In this document: positions 18,436-27,216 of the stretch, piece after piece | How the letters are laid out: every line of letters begins with the position of its first letter | Numbering within the stretch: position 1 is the stretch's first letter | Assembly: GCF_902809855.1 (NCBI RefSeq) | Contig: NZ_CADDWJ010000002.1 | Location: 434,001-498,000 of the forward strand | Direction: 5' to 3' | DNA length: 64,000 bases | Source: Acinetobacter sp. Marseille-Q1618 | Lineage (GTDB): Bacteria > Pseudomonadota > Gammaproteobacteria > Pseudomonadales > Moraxellaceae | Made by a program: the position numbers and the translations under genes | The notes under the pieces: model-generated | Seen by the model: only the letters and a program-made list of their open reading frames with translations | Databases searched by the model: none | What the model was told of the DNA's origin: nothing

Positions 18436-19896
18436 GTGAAATTAGACCCGATCGATCCACAAGCCTTTTCTGAGTTTTCTGCCTACCAAGAGAAGAAACG
18501 TACGCCTTGGGAGCGTTTCCTTGACAAAATCAAACCTCGTTCCGCAGCAATGCGTACCACGGTCTTGGTGGTTTTTGTGGTGTTGTTTAGTTTATTTATG
18601 TCTTTGTGGTTCTTTTGGAAGACTTTGTATTTACCTGAAATTCAACAACATGCACGTTTTCTTGCGGTTGAGTTGGAAATGGTAAATAACCCACGCTTGC
18701 AAATTTATCATGATGAAGTACAACTCGATACTGATGAATGGCTGAAACAGCGTGTCGGTGTGGAATATGTTACCGATCCCAAAGAATACCCCAATGTCAA
18801 AGACAAAATTATTGCTGATTTCTTTACCAATCGCATTGAACATCAGCTTGCCCAAGAGCTAAACATTAAAGATGTAACTGTTTATTTCCAATTCAAACCG
18901 AGTCCACGTATTTGGGTACAAACTCCTGAAATGAATGGTAACTGGGTGCGTGAGCCTTTAAAAACCTATGCCAATTATAGTCCTGAGCTGATTTTAGGTT
19001 GGTTATTAGGTGTTCCACTCATTGCTGCGGCAATTATTTTAACTTTGGTTCGCCAATTAAATCGCCCCCTACTTCGTCTGCAAAATGCTGCCAACACTTA
19101 TAGTAAGGTGGGCAAAGCACCGTATTTAGAAACCAATCATGGCCCACAGGAAATTCGTGAGGTAAACCAAGCATTTAATCATATGATTTATACGCTTGAA
19201 CAAACCGAACGAGATCGTCAGATTATGCTTGCGGGTATCTCACATGATTTACGCACACCGCTAACCCGTATTCGACTCAGTGCGGAAATGATGCCCGATG
19301 ATGACTTTTTAAAAGAAGGTTTGATTTACGATGTCGATGATATGGATGCCATTTTGAATCAATTTATTTCGTATATGCGAGATGGTTCAGATGAGGAGTT
19401 GCAAGATACTGACATTAACAGCTTGCTTCAAGAATTAGTCATTCAGTTTAAACCCTTAGATATTCGTTTTACTCCGCATGAAATTCCGATCATTTCTGCG
19501 CGCTCATTATCGTTAAAACGTCTGATTGGCAACCTCATCAACAACTCGAAACGTTACGGCGCAGAGCCGATCGAACTGGCAGCGTATATTGAAGATGAAC
19601 ATATTAAAATCAGTGTTTCAGATCATGGTGAAGGGATTCCAGAAGATCAGATTCAAGACTTGATGCAACCTTTCGTGCGTGGCAATGCGGCTCGAACCGT
19701 TCAAGGCAGTGGCTTGGGACTGGCGATTGTGAAACGAATTGTCGATATTCACCAAGGTGAGCTGAATATTCACAATCGTTCTGAAGGCGGTTTACAGGCC
19801 ATTATTTCTCTTCCGCTTACAACGCCTGATTCTGAAGAAAATCTAAATTCCAATCCGATTCAAAAAATTAAACAAAGTTTGAGTGATCGTTTTTAA
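18436..19896 (+). CDS. envZ: Osmosensor histidine kinase EnvZ
   Basis: Inner-membrane sensor kinase/phosphatase for OmpR; 486 residues from a GTG start giving MKLDPIDPQAF. A cytoplasmic tail of about 40 residues precedes TM1 (residues 42-62), then a periplasmic loop to about 183, TM2 at 184-205, a HAMP-like segment, and the dimerisation domain with His270 (GISHDLRTPLTR). The ATPase domain shows N-box NLINNSKRYG, G1 DHGEGIP and G2 GSGLGLAIV. The long N-terminal tail and GTG start are unusual versus enterobacterial EnvZ; a later start is possible but would cut into the membrane segment. Confidence 0.93.
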   Translation: MKLDPIDPQAFSEFSAYQEKKRTPWERFLDKIKPRSAAMRTTVLVVFVVLFSLFMSLWFFWKTLYLPEIQQHARFLAVELEMVNNPRLQIYHDEVQLDTDEWLKQRVGVEYVTDPKEYPNVKDKIIADFFTNRIEHQLAQELNIKDVTVYFQFKPSPRIWVQTPEMNGNWVREPLKTYANYSPELILGWLLGVPLIAAAIILTLVRQLNRPLLRLQNAANTYSKVGKAPYLETNHGPQEIREVNQAFNHMIYTLEQTERDRQIMLAGISHDLRTPLTRIRLSAEMMPDDDFLKEGLIYDVDDMDAILNQFISYMRDGSDEELQDTDINSLLQELVIQFKPLDIRFTPHEIPIISARSLSLKRLIGNLINNSKRYGAEPIELAAYIEDEHIKISVSDHGEGIPEDQIQDLMQPFVRGNAARTVQGSGLGLAIVKRIVDIHQGELNIHNRSEGGLQAIISLPLTTPDSEENLNSNPIQKIKQSLSDRF

Positions 19897-19944
19897 CTAT
19901 TGCTCAATAATCAAACATTCAACTTTGTTTATTTTACAAACAGC

Positions 19945-19973
19945 AGCTATTATTTCCTTATGAAATAATAGCT
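19945..19973 (+). terminator. Hairpin after envZ
   Basis: Perfect 12-bp stem (AGCTATTATTTC / GAAATAATAGCT) with a 5-nt loop, 48 nt after the stop; only a weak TAAAAAT follows. It is AT-rich, so a modest terminator at best. Confidence 0.5.
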
Positions 19974-20101
19974 TAAAAATCATCACAGAATTTTATACCT
20001 ACATTTAGTGAAAAAATTAGACCTTAGCATTAGAGGCATGCACAATTTAGTTTTTGGGCGGTACAATCCGTCTAGTTTTGAACAAGAATTGAGCGTAAAC
20101 C

Positions 20102-21622
20102 ATGTCTTTAGATCGTATTCGTTTAGCATCACTACACAACAAAGTGATGAGCGCAGAACAAGCTGCTACCTTTATCCAAGATGGCATGACTGTGGGCATG
20201 AGTGGTTTTACTCGTGCAGGTGAGGCGAAAGCGGTTCCTTTGGCTTTAGTGAAACAAGCACAAGCTAATCCATTGAAAATCACATTGATTACTGGTGCAA
20301 GCCTGGGTAATGATCTTGACAAACAATTGACTGAAGCAGGTGTACTTGCACGTCGTTTGCCATTCCAAGTTGATAACACATTACGTAAAGCGATCAACAA
20401 AGGCGAAGTCATGTTTATCGACCAGCATTTGTCTGAAACAGTTGAACAAATGCGTAATCTGCAACTCAGCAAACCTGATGTTGCTGTGATCGAAGCTGTT
20501 GCAATCACTGAAGATGGCGGCATCATCCCAACGACATCTGTAGGTAACTCTGCAAGCTTTGCAATTTTTGCTGAAAAAGTCATTGTTGAAATCAATACAA
20601 ACTTAAGCCCTGCATTTGAAGGCTTACACGATATTTATATCCCAAGTTATCGTCCAACACGTCAACCAATTCCATTGACACATGTTGACCAACGTATCGG
20701 TACGCCTGCGATCAACATCGACCCAGCTAAAATTGTGGGTATCGTAATTAACAGTGAATTGCATGATTCTCCATCAACAGTGACACAACCTGATGATGAA
20801 ACGCAAGGCATTGCAAATCACTTGATCGCATTCTTTGAAAATGAAGTTGAAGCAGGTCGTTTACCGAAAGATCTTGGTCCTTTACAAGCTGGGATCGGTT
20901 CTATTGCTAACGCGGTATTAACAGGTCTAAAAGACTCTAACTTTGAAGACTTAGTGATGTATTCAGAAGTACTCCAAGACTGTACTTTCGAATTGATCGA
21001 CGCAGGCAAAATGAAATTTGCATCAGGTTCTTCAATTACTCTTTCTGCTAAATATGGCGAAAAAGTATTTAATAACCTTGAACAATACAAAGATAAACTT
21101 GTATTACGTCCACAAGAAATCTCAAACCATCCTGAATTGGTGCGTCGTTTAGGGATTATCGGTATCAATACTGCACTTGAGTTTGATATTTATGGTAATG
21201 TCAACTCAACGCATGTTTGCGGTACCAAAATGATGAATGGTATCGGTGGTTCAGGTGACTTCGCACGTAATGCTCACCTTGCAATCTTCGTAACTAAATC
21301 TATTGCCAAAGGTGGCGATATTTCTTCTGTTGTTCCATTTGCTTCACACATTGACCATGCTGAACATGACGTTGATATCCTTGTGACTGAACAAGGTCTT
21401 GCAGACTTACGTGGTCTAGCGCCACGTGAGCGTGCACGTGCAATCATCGACAACTGTGCTCACCCAATGTACCGTGATGCATTGAATGACTACTTTGATC
21501 GTGCATGTGAAAAAGGCGGTCATACACCACACATTCTTCGTGAAGCACTTTCTTGGCACTCTAACTTTGAAGAAAATGGTCACATGTTGGCTGCACAAGA
21601 TACAGCTAAAAAATCTGCATAA
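20102..21622 (+). CDS. Acetyl-CoA hydrolase/transferase family protein (succinate:acetate CoA-transferase type)
   Basis: Cytoplasmic class I CoA-transferase of 506 residues, the length of AarC/Cat1 enzymes that move CoA between acetyl- and succinyl-CoA. Features are the N-terminal GMSGFTRAGEAKAVP, the probable catalytic Glu289 in MYSEVLQD, the GSGDFARNAHLAIF loop and the C-terminal LVTEQGLADLRGLAPRERARAIIDNCAHP. In acetate-using bacteria it supports a modified TCA cycle or acetate activation; the true acyl donor here is not shown. It is a single gene with its own strong terminator. Confidence 0.92.
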   Translation: MSLDRIRLASLHNKVMSAEQAATFIQDGMTVGMSGFTRAGEAKAVPLALVKQAQANPLKITLITGASLGNDLDKQLTEAGVLARRLPFQVDNTLRKAINKGEVMFIDQHLSETVEQMRNLQLSKPDVAVIEAVAITEDGGIIPTTSVGNSASFAIFAEKVIVEINTNLSPAFEGLHDIYIPSYRPTRQPIPLTHVDQRIGTPAINIDPAKIVGIVINSELHDSPSTVTQPDDETQGIANHLIAFFENEVEAGRLPKDLGPLQAGIGSIANAVLTGLKDSNFEDLVMYSEVLQDCTFELIDAGKMKFASGSSITLSAKYGEKVFNNLEQYKDKLVLRPQEISNHPELVRRLGIIGINTALEFDIYGNVNSTHVCGTKMMNGIGGSGDFARNAHLAIFVTKSIAKGGDISSVVPFASHIDHAEHDVDILVTEQGLADLRGLAPRERARAIIDNCAHPMYRDALNDYFDRACEKGGHTPHILREALSWHSNFEENGHMLAAQDTAKKSA

Positions 21623-21650
21623 GATTTTAAATCTTATATAGAAAGAAGAA

Positions 21651-21674
21651 ACGCCCTAACGGGCGTTTTTTATT
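21651..21674 (+). terminator. Terminator of CoA-transferase gene
   Basis: ACGCCC / GGGCGT hairpin with a TAAC loop and T6 tail, 29 nt after the stop. Confidence 0.9.
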
Positions 21675-21761
21675 TTGATGACTTTAAAATAAACTTATCA
21701 AAGCCTAAAAATTATATTAATCTTTGATAAACACAATGAAAATAAGAGAAACAACAGCATT

Positions 21762-22181
21762 ATGTTTATCATTCGACAATACATCGACACTGATTTAGAA
21801 GATATTATTACGCTTTGGGAAGAGTGTGATTTAACCCGCCCATGGAATAATCCTGAAATTGATATTTTTCGTAAGATTGCTCAAAAAGATGGTTTATTTT
21901 TATTGGCAGTAAAAGATGAACAGCTTATTGCCACGGTTATGGGTGGCTATGATGGGCATCGTGGCTGGGTAAACTATTTGGCAGTACATCCACATTATCA
22001 ACGCAACGGCGTTGCCACAGCACTGTTACAACAACTCGAAAAACGCTTGATTGCGATTGGTTGCCCGAAATTACAACTTTTGATTCATAAAGAAAATATT
22101 GATGTACAAAGTTTCTATGAACAACTCGGCTATGAAGAGCTTGAAGTGATTTGTTTAGGGAAACGTCTGATCCAAGATTAG
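21762..22181 (+). CDS. GNAT N-acetyltransferase, YpeA type
   Basis: Acetyl-CoA-dependent N-acetyltransferase of 139 residues. The core is LAVHPHYQRNGVATALLQQLE (acetyl-CoA pyrophosphate loop, residues about 72-92), followed by NIDVQSFYEQLGYEE. The N-terminus MFIIRQYIDTDLEDIITLWEECDLTRPWN closely fits the YpeA family, whose substrate is unknown. It converges with the methyltransferase gene, the stop codons lying 5 bp apart. Confidence 0.88.
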   Translation: MFIIRQYIDTDLEDIITLWEECDLTRPWNNPEIDIFRKIAQKDGLFLLAVKDEQLIATVMGGYDGHRGWVNYLAVHPHYQRNGVATALLQQLEKRLIAIGCPKLQLLIHKENIDVQSFYEQLGYEELEVICLGKRLIQD

Positions 22182-22186
22182 CGTTT

Positions 22187-22960
22187 TTAGAGAATGCCTA
22201 AAATTTTCTTATTCTTTTTAGATGCCTTTGTTTGTAGATGACCTAAACGTAATAAAATTGGAAATTCGATCTTTAACGCTGTCTGTTGCTCACTCAAACT
22301 TTCTGCCAGCTCAACCAAAGGACTCCTTTGATTTTTATCTTGATAATGCTTCACTGCTGACCACGTTGATAGATATTTTAATAACTGTGCGGCAGTCCAT
22401 TCATATTGCATTTTTAAGGGCTCTACAGAGATCTCCTCAAAAGGAAAAGGGATAGTCGTATATTTCTCATCAATATAATGACGTTCAGCATCCCAATAGC
22501 TTTTAAGTGTTTCAAAATACAAGCTTTGGATCAACTGGTTGATTGCAGCGTGTTCCACGTGAATCATGCCATAACCGATCACAGCAAAGACACCATTCGG
22601 TTTTAATGTTCGATAAACTTCTTGATAAAAAGCTTCAAAATTAAACCAATGAATTGCTTGCGCAACCGTAATTAAGTCAAAGCTTTTATCTGTAAATGCT
22701 GTTTCTTCTGCTGTCTGTACTTGATAACTGACATTTTCAAAATAAGGGGCAAGTTGTAACTGATTAGCACTAATGTCTGTTGCAACGATATGGTCAAAGT
22801 AAGGGGCTAATAATTGAGTAAATTGCCCTGACCCTGCCCCCACATCCCAAGCAAAATTTTTGATAGTGACATGTTTAAGTATTTCTTGTAATACTTCTTG
22901 TGGATAACTTGGTCTAGCCTGTTGATAAAGCTGACTTCCTGTCGAAAATAAATCTTTCAT
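22187..22960 (-). CDS. Class I SAM-dependent methyltransferase
   Basis: Rossmann-like methyltransferase of 257 residues. Motif I is WDVGAGSGQFTQ (about 38-49), followed by an acidic post-I residue in ATDIS and motif IV SFDLITVAQAIHWF. The RPSYPQEVLQ start and the HWF after motif IV resemble the small-molecule methyltransferases annotated as trans-aconitate-like or Crg1-like. The substrate is unknown. It is a single gene on the minus strand and the terminator upstream belongs to tRNA-Phe. Confidence 0.85.
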   Translation of the reverse strand: MKDLFSTGSQLYQQARPSYPQEVLQEILKHVTIKNFAWDVGAGSGQFTQLLAPYFDHIVATDISANQLQLAPYFENVSYQVQTAEETAFTDKSFDLITVAQAIHWFNFEAFYQEVYRTLKPNGVFAVIGYGMIHVEHAAINQLIQSLYFETLKSYWDAERHYIDEKYTTIPFPFEEISVEPLKMQYEWTAAQLLKYLSTWSAVKHYQDKNQRSPLVELAESLSEQQTALKIEFPILLRLGHLQTKASKKNKKILGIL

Positions 22961-23130
22961 TTTTTAAAATTATGCAACGCAGCTCTCGTTTATTTACCAA
23001 TATACCGATTATTACACTGGATACAAACCATTTTGTCTGACAATAAACTCGATTGTATAGGCTCTTTGGTGTCTCATTCATTGAAAACTTGAACACTAAA
23101 AAGCTGATCAAAAATTAAATATAAGATAAA

Positions 23131-23163
23131 AAAAGCCCCAAATTAATATTTGGGGCTTTTTAA
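23131..23163 (-). terminator. Terminator of tRNA-Phe copy 1
   Basis: AAAAGCCCCAAAT / ATTTGGGGCTTTT hairpin with U-tract on the minus strand, directly after the tRNA 3' end. Confidence 0.9.
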
Positions 23164-23166
23164 ATA

Positions 23167-23242
23167 TGGTGGCGAGACCCAGGATCGAACTGGGGACACA
23201 CGGATTTTCAATCCGTTGCTCTACCGACTGAGCTATCACGCC
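23167..23242 (-). tRNA. tRNA-Phe (GAA), copy 1
   Basis: 76-nt cloverleaf with encoded CCA, anticodon GAA within GGATTGAAAATCC, and T-arm CCCAGTTCGATCCTGGG. The acceptor stem GGCGTGA / TCTCGCC has a U5-U68 mismatch, shared with copy 2. Confidence 0.96.
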
Positions 23243-23329
23243 GATGGGGTGTATTAAGCCGTATCTGAATAAATTAGTCAATATAAATCATTAATTTTTT
23301 ATTCATTCGGGTAAATTTTACCCAAAAAA

Positions 23330-23352
23330 AATCTCTGATGGGATCAGAGATT
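23330..23352 (-). terminator. Terminator of tRNA-Phe copy 2
   Basis: AATCTCTGAT / ATCAGAGATT with a GGG loop; U8 follows on the minus strand. Confidence 0.85.
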
Positions 23353-23380
23353 GAAATCGTAAAATACGGTTTTTAAAATA

Positions 23381-23456
23381 TGGTGGCGAGACCCAGGATC
23401 GAACTGGGGACACACGGATTTTCAATCCGTTGCTCTACCGACTGAGCTATCACGCC
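23381..23456 (-). tRNA. tRNA-Phe (GAA), copy 2
   Basis: Sequence identical to copy 1 across all 76 nt. The first bases upstream of the 5' end (CGATGGGG(T/C)GTATTAA on the plus strand) are also duplicated. Each copy has its own different terminator, so they are likely separate transcripts or a processed pair. Confidence 0.96.
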
Positions 23457-23569
23457 GATGGGGCGTATTAAACAATTTAAAGTAATTGTCGTCAAGCATT
23501 GAATGCATAAAATATTTCAATAGTCTATTTTTACAGCAATGTGACTATTTTTTAGGATTAAAATAATAA

Positions 23570-23592
23570 AAAGCAGCCACAAGGCTGCTTTG
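23570..23592 (-). terminator. Terminator of PanZ-like gene
   Basis: AAAGCAGCC / GGCTGCTTT hairpin with an ACAA loop and U-rich tail on the minus strand. Confidence 0.88.
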
Positions 23593-23608
23593 AGGGTGAG
23601 CACAGAAT

Positions 23609-23986
23609 TTAGAGCTTGTCTAAATGTGCTAAACAACGGTGAATTGCACCACAGCCTGGCTCAAATTTTTTCACGCCTTTTTCTTCTTCCATACGACATA
23701 CTTCTGTGACAAGTCGTTCTGCTACACCGCGTCCACGGTTTGCTGGATGTACGACAATATTTTCTAAAGTCTTACTTTCACCTTGACCCGTTACCCAAAT
23801 TGCACCAATAATTTTTGTGTTAAATTCTGCAACGTAAAGTAGGGTATACTGAGTGAGATTTTGCTCTAGTTGTTCAATCGCATCTTTACCATCGGCAAAT
23901 TCTGGACTGGTATCGTAAAGTCGCTCAATTTGATCACGAACTTCTTCAGAATCTAACGAAGTTTTAGTATGTACGTTTATAGGCAT
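23609..23986 (-). CDS. GNAT domain protein, possibly PanZ/PanM-like acetyl-CoA sensor
   Basis: 125-residue GNAT-fold protein. The acetyl-CoA loop is VVHPANRGRGVAERLV (about residues 78-93). The layout YDTSPEFADGKDAIEQL then LLYVAEFNTKIIGAIWVTGQG then LENIVVHP resembles PanZ, which binds acetyl-CoA and controls PanD maturation in pantothenate synthesis. The C-terminus differs (CGAIHRCLAHLDKL), so a catalytic acetyltransferase is also possible. panD is not in the window. AGGAGGG lies before the ATG. Located between tRNA-Phe and divergent hisB. Confidence 0.75.
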   Translation of the reverse strand: MPINVHTKTSLDSEEVRDQIERLYDTSPEFADGKDAIEQLEQNLTQYTLLYVAEFNTKIIGAIWVTGQGESKTLENIVVHPANRGRGVAERLVTEVCRMEEEKGVKKFEPGCGAIHRCLAHLDKL

Positions 23987-24089
23987 TGATTAACCCTCCT
24001 GAGCAATCTAATATGCTGTCACTTTCGTCACAGCGAAACATCTTTTACATCAAACTTTTAATTTTTGACGTTTTTTGAGGAACGTGTCT

Positions 24090-24683
24090 ATGGCACAACG
24101 TATCAGTGAAGTGGTAAGAAACACCAACGAAACCAAAATTCGAGTTCGAGTGAATCTTGATGGTACAGGTCAAGGCACGCTCAATACAGGTGTTCCATTT
24201 TTAGACCATATGATTGATCAAATCAAGCGTCATGGACTATTTGACATTGATATTCATTGTGATGGTGACTTAGAAATCGATGATCACCACACCGTAGAAG
24301 ACTGCGGAATCACTTTAGGTCAGGCTTTTGCACAAGCGTTGGGCGACAAGAAAGGCTTAAAACGCTATGGTCATTTTTATGCACCACTTGATGAATCTTT
24401 AAGTCGTGTTGTTGTAGATTTGTCTGGTCGTCCAGGATTGTGGATGGATATCCCATTTACACGTGCACGCATTGGAACATTTGATGTGGATTTATTCTCA
24501 GAGTTTTTCCAAGGCTTTGTCAATCATGCGCTCATGACGCTACACATTGACAATTTAAAGGGTAAAAATAGCCACCACCAAATTGAAAGTGTGTTTAAAG
24601 CATTTGCACGTGCGCTACGTATGGCATGTGAAGTTGACCCACGCGCTGAAGATAAAGTTGCGTCTACGAAAGGAACATTGTAA
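24090..24683 (+). CDS. hisB: Imidazoleglycerol-phosphate dehydratase
   Basis: Sixth step of histidine synthesis, converting IGP to imidazole acetol phosphate; Mn-dependent. This is the monofunctional 197-residue form without the phosphatase domain found in E. coli. Metal-binding motifs are [22 protein letters not shown] and [16 protein letters not shown]. The start is the ATG at 24090 (MAQRISEVV), with GAGGAA about 8 nt upstream. The stop overlaps the hisH start by one base (TAATG), so the two genes are translationally coupled. Confidence 0.97.
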   Translation: MAQRISEVVRNTNETKIRVRVNLDGTGQGTLNTGVPFLDHMIDQIKRHGLFDIDIHCDGDLEIDDHHTVEDCGITLGQAFAQALGDKKGLKRYGHFYAPLDESLSRVVVDLSGRPGLWMDIPFTRARIGTFDVDLFSEFFQGFVNHALMTLHIDNLKGKNSHHQIESVFKAFARALRMACEVDPRAEDKVASTKGTL

Positions 24684-25300
24684 TGACCCGTATTGCCCTT
24701 CTTGACTATGGCATGGGAAATCTTCACTCAGCAGCCAAAGCACTTGAACATGTCGGTGCAACAGTTGATGTAACCAATGATCCTAAATTGATTGCGCAAG
24801 CGGATAAAATCGTATTTCCTGGTGTGGGTGCCATGCGTGACTGTATGCAGGGTATGCGTGAAGCAGGGATTGATGAGGTAGTACGTCAGGCTGCTTTTAA
24901 TAAACCTGTTTTAGCGATTTGTGTCGGCATGCAAGCTTTACTTGAGTCTTCTGAAGAAAATGGTGGCACTGAGGCACTCGGTATTTTTGAAGGTACGGTG
25001 AAACATTTTCCAAACATTGACAGTATAAAAGTACCGCATATGGGTTGGAATCAAGTGCATCAAGCCGATCCAAGCCATCCGATGTGGAAAGACATTGAAC
25101 AAGATGCACGTTTTTATTTTGTGCATAGTTATTATGTTGAACCTAAAGATCAAAGTTTGGTTGCTGCAACTTGTGATTATGGTTTGCAATTTTGCACAGC
25201 AATTCATAAAGAAAATTTGTTTGCCACGCAATTCCATCCTGAAAAAAGTCACACCGCAGGTCTACAATTGTTAAAAAACTTTGTGGAATGGGACATTTAA
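24683..25300 (+). CDS. hisH: Imidazole glycerol phosphate synthase, glutaminase subunit
   Basis: Glutamine amidotransferase that supplies ammonia to HisF in the HisHF complex. It has 205 residues. The triad nucleophile is Cys in [15 protein letters not shown] (about residue 81), with His/Glu in TQFHPEKSH near the end. The [16 protein letters not shown] start is canonical. It overlaps hisB by one base. Its partner HisF is encoded at 33379, about 8 kb downstream, rather than in the same cluster. Confidence 0.97.
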   Translation: MTRIALLDYGMGNLHSAAKALEHVGATVDVTNDPKLIAQADKIVFPGVGAMRDCMQGMREAGIDEVVRQAAFNKPVLAICVGMQALLESSEENGGTEALGIFEGTVKHFPNIDSIKVPHMGWNQVHQADPSHPMWKDIEQDARFYFVHSYYVEPKDQSLVAATCDYGLQFCTAIHKENLFATQFHPEKSHTAGLQLLKNFVEWDI

Positions 25301-25482
25301 ACTATTTTTCTACGTGCAACTGAGTCCATCCGATGTGACTCAGTTGCGATCATTCAGCAATAAAACTTAAAACTTAATTTGATTTTCTGTCTTTTTTGTT
25401 TATTATTCAATCAAATTTAAAATACAACATATGTTTAAATTTTAATAAATAGATTTTCTATCCATTTCTTTGAGTAAATAAA

Positions 25483-26037
25483 ATGAATAATAATATTCAA
25501 TCTAGCGACTCTGGTCTGAGTGCAAATGGACGCTTTGGGCGTTTATCCTATCTTGCATGGAATATGTTACTTGGATTCTTCTTGATGTTTTGTGGTGTGC
25601 TTGCTGCATTCATCGTACCGAATATAATGGCGAGCATGTCATCTGGCACAAGTCCATCTCTCGGCTTTTTTATACCAATCATTATCATTTATATCATTCT
25701 GATTTATTTCACTTATATTTTTGCAATACGCCGTTTGCATGATTTGAATAAAACAGGTTGGCTTTCATTGGTATTTTTAATTCCATTGGTTGGGCTGTTT
25801 TTTTGGATTTATATTTCCTGTGCAAAAGGCGATGAAGGCGTGAATACTTATGGTGCGCCTCGTATAACCCGTGGTTGGGAAAAAGTTTTAGGTTGGATTT
25901 ATGTGGTGATGATTCCGCTTAGTCTGATTTTAAGTGTTGCGGTTGCTATTCCTGCTTATCAAAGCTATGTAAAAAATGCGCAAATGCTGCAAATGCAGAT
26001 GGAACAAATGCAACAGTCTTCTGAATATTCAGAATAA
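25483..26037 (+). CDS. DUF805 family membrane protein
   Basis: 184 residues, four predicted membrane helices. DUF805 hallmarks are NGRFGRLSYLAWN, RRLHDLNKTGWLSL and AKGDEGVNTYGAPR. After the fourth helix the sequence AVAIPAYQSYVKNAQMLQMQMEQMQ resembles the start of a pilin-like or coiled-coil tail rich in Met/Gln, which the two other DUF805 proteins of the window lack. It is followed by a terminator and another DUF805 gene. Function is unknown. Confidence 0.88.
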   Translation: MNNNIQSSDSGLSANGRFGRLSYLAWNMLLGFFLMFCGVLAAFIVPNIMASMSSGTSPSLGFFIPIIIIYIILIYFTYIFAIRRLHDLNKTGWLSLVFLIPLVGLFFWIYISCAKGDEGVNTYGAPRITRGWEKVLGWIYVVMIPLSLILSVAVAIPAYQSYVKNAQMLQMQMEQMQQSSEYSE

Positions 26038-26073
26038 AATTTCAAGATTTATTTTCTATTTAGTCCAATATCC

Positions 26074-26108
26074 AAATCAAGCCAATACACTTGGCTTGAT
26101 TTTTTTAT
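26074..26108 (+). terminator. Terminator after DUF805 gene
   Basis: AAATCAAGCCAA / TTGGCTTGATTT hairpin with TACAC loop and T7 tail. Confidence 0.9.
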
Positions 26109-26193
26109 TTATACACTTATGAAATAATGGCTTAATTTTAATCAATTGATATAAAAATCCTTAGTAATTTTATTTTTATAATTAGGTCAATTC

Positions 26194-26679
26194 ATGTCGC
26201 AAAATGCCATACAACCACCTGTTCTTAGTCTACAAGGTCGTTTTAATCGTTTAACATTTTTAGGTTGGAATTGCTTACTTTTAATCACTAATTTATTAAT
26301 GGGACTTATTTTCATCAGCTTCATGCCGAATACTATTGATGCAATATTCAGAAATGCAAATTCATTTATAGTACAAGCTGTGTTTATTATACCCAATATT
26401 ATTTTCTTTACCTTTATCTTACTATTTAGTATCAAACGCTTACACGATATAAATCTCACAGCTTGGCTTGCATTCCTTGAGCTTATTCCATTTGTAAATC
26501 TGTTATTTTTTATATTTTTAGTATGTATGCCGGGAACTGAGGGTGATAATAAATATGGTATACCACGAGCAACTCAAACATGGGAATCTGTTTTAGCCGT
26601 AATTTTTATTCTGTTACTTGTCATCATACTGGTTCTTTTTAGTAATGCACTTTTAGGTATACTGAGTTTATCTTTATAA
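26194..26679 (+). CDS. DUF805 family membrane protein
   Basis: 161 residues with QGRFNRLTFLGWN, KRLHDINLTAWLAF and MPGTEGDNKYGIPRAT, the three DUF805 signatures, and four hydrophobic helices. It is more diverged than its neighbour, and the gene is more AT-rich. It is separated from it by a terminator, so expression is probably independent. Function unknown. Confidence 0.86.
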   Translation: MSQNAIQPPVLSLQGRFNRLTFLGWNCLLLITNLLMGLIFISFMPNTIDAIFRNANSFIVQAVFIIPNIIFFTFILLFSIKRLHDINLTAWLAFLELIPFVNLLFFIFLVCMPGTEGDNKYGIPRATQTWESVLAVIFILLLVIILVLFSNALLGILSLSL

Positions 26680-26696
26680 ACCCTCTTTGAATGAAA

Positions 26697-26722
26697 AAAT
26701 AAGCCCTTATCTGGGCTTATTT
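26697..26722. terminator. Bidirectional terminator DUF805 / XRE gene
   Basis: AATAAGCCC / GGGCTTATT hairpin between convergent genes. It overlaps the last bases and stop codon of the XRE regulator gene. Confidence 0.8.
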
Positions 26723-27142
26723 AGAATGCTCAGTTTGGGTCACAAATCCACCATCTATTGGCTCTACATTGATTTTTATTTCAGCTTTTAAATTCAGTTC
26801 TGCATATCGAGATTTTAACTCATTCATCAATTGCTCCACTGAAGCATGTTTTAGATCTGTGCCTGAAGCGTTCGGTGTCGCTGTTGATGCGGATGATGAA
26901 TTTGATTTTTGCTCTTTGCCTTCCAAAATCCAACGCTCAGTCACGCCTAAAAACTTAGCCAATTCAATCAAACTTTGTGCATTAGGTGTGGTTGAACCTT
27001 GCAACCAATTACTCACCGTACCCTTAGATACTTTTAAGGCATTAACAATATCAGCTTGTTTAATATTCTGATCTTTAATCAACTGTTTAACTCGTTTTGC
27101 GCCATCAATAAATGCGCTGAGATCATCATCCTTATTATTCAT
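26717..27142 (-). CDS. XRE-family HTH transcriptional regulator
   Basis: 141 residues. An N-terminal Cro/C1-type helix-turn-helix covers about residues 14-72, with recognition elements IKQADIVNALKVSKGTVSNWLQGSTTPN and LAKFLGVTERWILEG. A Ser/Thr/Ala-rich linker of about 20 residues leads to a C-terminal segment of about 45 residues (LMNELKSRYAELNLKAEIKINVEP) that may dimerise or bind a ligand. It is divergent from the exonuclease gene with 74 bp between starts, so it may control itself and that gene. It resembles phage-type repressors without a peptidase domain. Confidence 0.85.
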   Translation of the reverse strand: MNNKDDDLSAFIDGAKRVKQLIKDQNIKQADIVNALKVSKGTVSNWLQGSTTPNAQSLIELAKFLGVTERWILEGKEQKSNSSSASTATPNASGTDLKHASVEQLMNELKSRYAELNLKAEIKINVEPIDGGFVTQTEHSK

Positions 27143-27216
27143 TGTATTCTCCTCGTCTCACCGTTTTAGCATTCAATAGTGAATCAAAATTTGCTATAAG
27201 AGTATATCACGCTTAA

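Noticed and set aside
20047..20595. 182-codon frame antisense to the CoA-transferase gene
   Set aside because: Composition mirrors the real gene in another frame; Ser/Arg-rich, no start context.
23167..23456. Duplicated tRNA-Phe as the ends of an integrated element
   Set aside because: Only about 140 bp lie between the copies and each is complete with its own terminator.
19957..26136. CTTATGAAATAAT(A/G)GCTTAA occurring at 19957 and 26117
   Set aside because: A 20-bp near-match in AT-rich sequence is within chance expectation; only the first copy forms a full hairpin.
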